NCBI GenBank assembly: GCA_016763095.1
Contig: JAESUK010000066.1
Span: 1 to 7,505 of the forward strand
Direction of reading: 5' to 3'
Source of the DNA: Alphaproteobacteria bacterium
Lineage (GTDB): Bacteria > Pseudomonadota > Alphaproteobacteria > Micavibrionales > Micavibrionaceae
DNA length: 7,505 nucleotides
Under the pieces are notes generated by a model that was not told where the DNA came from, searched no databases, and saw nothing but the letters and a program-made list of their open reading frames with translations. The first letter of the stretch is position 1; each line of letters opens with the position of its first letter. The position numbers were made by a program, and so were the translations under genes. Below, piece by piece: positions 5,158 to 7,505 of this stretch.

Positions 5158-7503
5158 TTAATTTCTTAATGGCTTACCTTTAAGCAACATGTGCTCAATA
5201 CGATCTTGTGTGCCTTCATTACGTACAAGCTTCATGAACTCTTGTACTTCAAGCTTGAGAATATCTTTCTCAGACACTGGCTCTGTCCAGTCCGCATCAC
5301 CGCCCGACAACACGCGCGCCACTGCCTTAGACACAGGCACATCATAATCGGTCGCCTTACCATTTTGATGAAGATCACCAACAGCTAATTCCAGCGCAGT
5401 ATATCCCGTAGCACCTGGCAAACGAATATCTTCAATCGGCGCTGGAGCTTCATAGCCCTCAACCATCGCCAATGCTTTTTCCTTCGCATCATATAGAAGA
5501 CGATCTCTGTTCATCGTAATACCGTCACTCTCATTCAGATAGCCGATCTCGCGTGCTTCTTCTGCAGATTTAGCAACCTTCGCAAGCGCTATCGTTTCAA
5601 ACGCCTGACGTACAGCGCCCATAGGGGATACCTTAGGAGAGAACCAAATTTGCTTTCCACCCGTTGCCTTATCATAATTCGCAGCTTCACGTTTTTGATA
5701 ACGAAGGATCATCTCCTTACATCCGCCCCAACCAGGGATCAGGCCAACACCGACCTCAACAAGACCAGTATATGTTTCCGCATGTGCTTGAACATGGTCA
5801 GAGTGAAGCAGAATTTCACATCCTCCCCCCAAAGCCATACCACTTGGCGCAGAGACAACAGGGAACGGTGCATATTTCAACGCCATGTACGCTTGTTGTC
5901 CACCAGTAACCAATGCTTCAATTTGTGGCCAAAGGGCAATATTCATCGCGAATATTGCGAGCCCCAAATTCGCACCTGCACAGAAATGTGAACCCTCATT
6001 ATATATGACCAAAGCTTTATACTCGCCTGTTCCATCCCCAATCATTCGGATTGTTTTGTGGTACAGATCAAAAACAGTCTCATCAATGGCATTCATTTTA
6101 CCTGTAAATTCAAAGCAAAGTGCGCCACCCCCAATATCCCACAAACTCGCGCTCGCAGTTTTAGCAATAGGCTCAGCCCCAAGCTTAATATCGCGAAGCA
6201 GAAGAACACCATCCCCACGCTCAAGGTCATGGTACTTGCCATCAGTTCCAAAGAACTGAAGCTGACCACTTTCAACTTGATAGAACGATCCTTCGCCCAC
6301 AGCTTCAAGAAGAGGGGGCACAGACATACCCTCTGCCTTTAACTTCTCAGCAAACCATGACGCGCCCAGCGCATCAATCATCTCAAAAGGACCTTTTTTA
6401 AAATTGTACCCAAGGCGCATAGCCTCATCAACTTCTGCAATTGTTCCCGCAATCTCTGGAACAAGCGATGCCGCATAATGAAGTGTCTTACTCAACACAT
6501 CCCACGCATATCGCCCACCTTGATCATCGGTGGTGACAACAGCCTTCAAACCTTTACGTCCCGCATCAACGGATTTCAATCGTGGCTTCACAGACTTAGT
6601 ATAGTTTTTCTCATCGAACTTATCCGCATCCAAAACAAAGGATTGTTTCTCACGTGTACCTTTTGGCGCACCTGGATTAAGACGGTAAAAACCACCCTTT
6701 CCCTTACGACCTGTATAGCCCGCATCAATCATTTTATGAATAAACCCATGATCAATAAACGCATCTCTGTACGCATCATTCTTTGGCAATGTATCCAACA
6801 ATGACTTTGCCAGATGTGGCATCAAATCAATCCCGATCAAATCAAGTAAACCAAACACCCCAGTTTTAGGAATCCCGCAAGGTTTCCCCATCACAAGATC
6901 AGCGACCTCAACCGCAACATTCTTCTCAACCGCAACATTCATTGCCGTTGTGAGCCAGAACACGCCCAAACGGTTGGCAATAAACCCAGGTGTGTCATTA
7001 CATTCAACAACACCCTTCCCAAGCTTCACATCACAGAATGAACGGATCGCTTCAACCGCTTTCTTGTTCGTATTCTCCGCACTCACCAATTCCATCAAAC
7101 GCATATAACGTGGTGGGTTAAAGAAATGGGTAATCGCAAAATGTTCTTGGAACTCTTTATCAAATGGCTCAACCAAAATATTTAAAGGGATCGTCGATGT
7201 ATTGGACGATACGATCGCGCCCTTCTTACGGTATTTTGAAATTTTATTATAAGTCGCATGCTTGATCTTTAAATCTTCAAGAACAACTTCAACAATCCAA
7301 TCACAATCCCCGAGCAATTCAAGGTCATCATCCATGTTTCCCGTTGTAATCAACTTCGCCGCACGTTTCGTCATAAACGCCGCTGGCTCCGCCTTCAAAA
7401 GTTTTTGGACAGCGCCTTCTGCAAATGCATTTCTATTTCCACCAAAATCTTCCAACTTAGGAGGCACAATATCAAGAAGAACGACCTGCGTTCCAGAGTT
7501 TGC
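5158..7503 (-). CDS. fadN: 3-hydroxyacyl-CoA dehydrogenase / enoyl-CoA hydratase fusion (FadN type), 5'-partial
   Basis: Bifunctional beta-oxidation enzyme; 781 residues visible, the first ones off the right edge. It hydrates trans-2-enoyl-CoA and oxidises the L-3-hydroxyacyl-CoA product with NAD. Fragment numbering: the Rossmann start NSGTQVVLLDI (2-12) carries the Asp11 that favours NAD over NADP. The dehydrogenase active-site set is complete: Ser in SSNTS (99-103), catalytic His126 in THFFNPP, Glu138 and Asn177 in ANRLG. The motif GRKGKGGFY (264-272) marks the C-terminal dehydrogenase domain; a second copy-like helical domain spans about 343-380. The hydratase half (about 450 onward) has HFCAGAN (506-512) for the oxyanion hole and both catalytic glutamates, Glu563 (GGGCE) and Glu583 (VEVGVGLIPG). 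The dehydrogenase-first order and length match Bacillus FadN (about 790 residues), not FadB. GTG at 7465-7467 is not the start: it encodes Val in the conserved LLDIVPP segment. About 20 residues are missing. Confidence 0.93.
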   Translation of the reverse strand, partial: ANSGTQVVLLDIVPPKLEDFGGNRNAFAEGAVQKLLKAEPAAFMTKRAAKLITTGNMDDDLELLGDCDWIVEVVLEDLKIKHATYNKISKYRKKGAIVSSNTSTIPLNILVEPFDKEFQEHFAITHFFNPPRYMRLMELVSAENTNKKAVEAIRSFCDVKLGKGVVECNDTPGFIANRLGVFWLTTAMNVAVEKNVAVEVADLVMGKPCGIPKTGVFGLLDLIGIDLMPHLAKSLLDTLPKNDAYRDAFIDHGFIHKMIDAGYTGRKGKGGFYRLNPGAPKGTREKQSFVLDADKFDEKNYTKSVKPRLKSVDAGRKGLKAVVTTDDQGGRYAWDVLSKTLHYAASLVPEIAGTIAEVDEAMRLGYNFKKGPFEMIDALGASWFAEKLKAEGMSVPPLLEAVGEGSFYQVESGQLQFFGTDGKYHDLERGDGVLLLRDIKLGAEPIAKTASASLWDIGGGALCFEFTGKMNAIDETVFDLYHKTIRMIGDGTGEYKALVIYNEGSHFCAGANLGLAIFAMNIALWPQIEALVTGGQQAYMALKYAPFPVVSAPSGMALGGGCEILLHSDHVQAHAETYTGLVEVGVGLIPGWGGCKEMILRYQKREAANYDKATGGKQIWFSPKVSPMGAVRQAFETIALAKVAKSAEEAREIGYLNESDGITMNRDRLLYDAKEKALAMVEGYEAPAPIEDIRLPGATGYTALELAVGDLHQNGKATDYDVPVSKAVARVLSGGDADWTEPVSEKDILKLEVQEFMKLVRNEGTQDRIEHMLLKGKPLRN

Positions 7504-7505
7504 GA

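Noticed and set aside
5650..6804. Several plus-strand open frames of 81 to 124 codons opposite the beta-oxidation gene
   Set aside because: All overlap a strongly recognised enzyme on the minus strand and show shadow composition (rich in Ser, His, Thr, Arg) with no family signal.

Overview
The window looks like ordinary chromosome from an AT-leaning Gram-negative bacterium. An outer-membrane-type lipoprotein, a dienelactone hydrolase-family protein and a FadN-type beta-oxidation fusion fit a proteobacterium. An alphaproteobacterium is my best guess, but this is inference from gene content only. I see no mobile element, CRISPR array, tRNA or rRNA. Both ends cut through genes.

Left part, plus strand (3-3199). 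The window opens inside a divergent HisG-like (ATP phosphoribosyltransferase) gene whose start is off the edge. After a 49-bp gap with a plausible promoter and a good ribosome binding site comes a dienelactone hydrolase-family alpha/beta hydrolase. Its end overlaps by 8 nt the start of a 559-residue protein that I do not recognise as a named family. That protein has a soluble N-terminal region, eight CxxC motifs in two blocks of four at a strict 11-residue pitch, a middle domain and three C-terminal membrane helices. It is the most unusual gene here. The overlap suggests that hydrolase and membrane protein are translated together.

Middle (3200-4202). A 152-bp G-rich gap with a long imperfect hairpin and smaller hairpins lies between the converging ends of the CxxC protein and a minus-strand gene for a single-pass membrane protein of unknown function. 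Upstream of that gene, a 308-bp AT-rich divergent spacer carries an operator-like inverted repeat, then a structured leader in front of a plus-strand lipoprotein gene.

Right part (4203-7505). The lipoprotein gene converges, with an 11-bp gap, on a minus-strand pair. The first of the pair is a large bifunctional 3-hydroxyacyl-CoA dehydrogenase / enoyl-CoA hydratase with the dehydrogenase N-terminal (FadN order, the reverse of E. coli FadB). Its 5' end is off the right edge. It is followed after 29 bp by a 108-residue protein of unknown function, probably in the same operon. Recognised metabolism is therefore fatty-acid beta-oxidation on the right and a histidine-biosynthesis-like enzyme on the left. 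The central genes are mostly uncharacterised envelope proteins.
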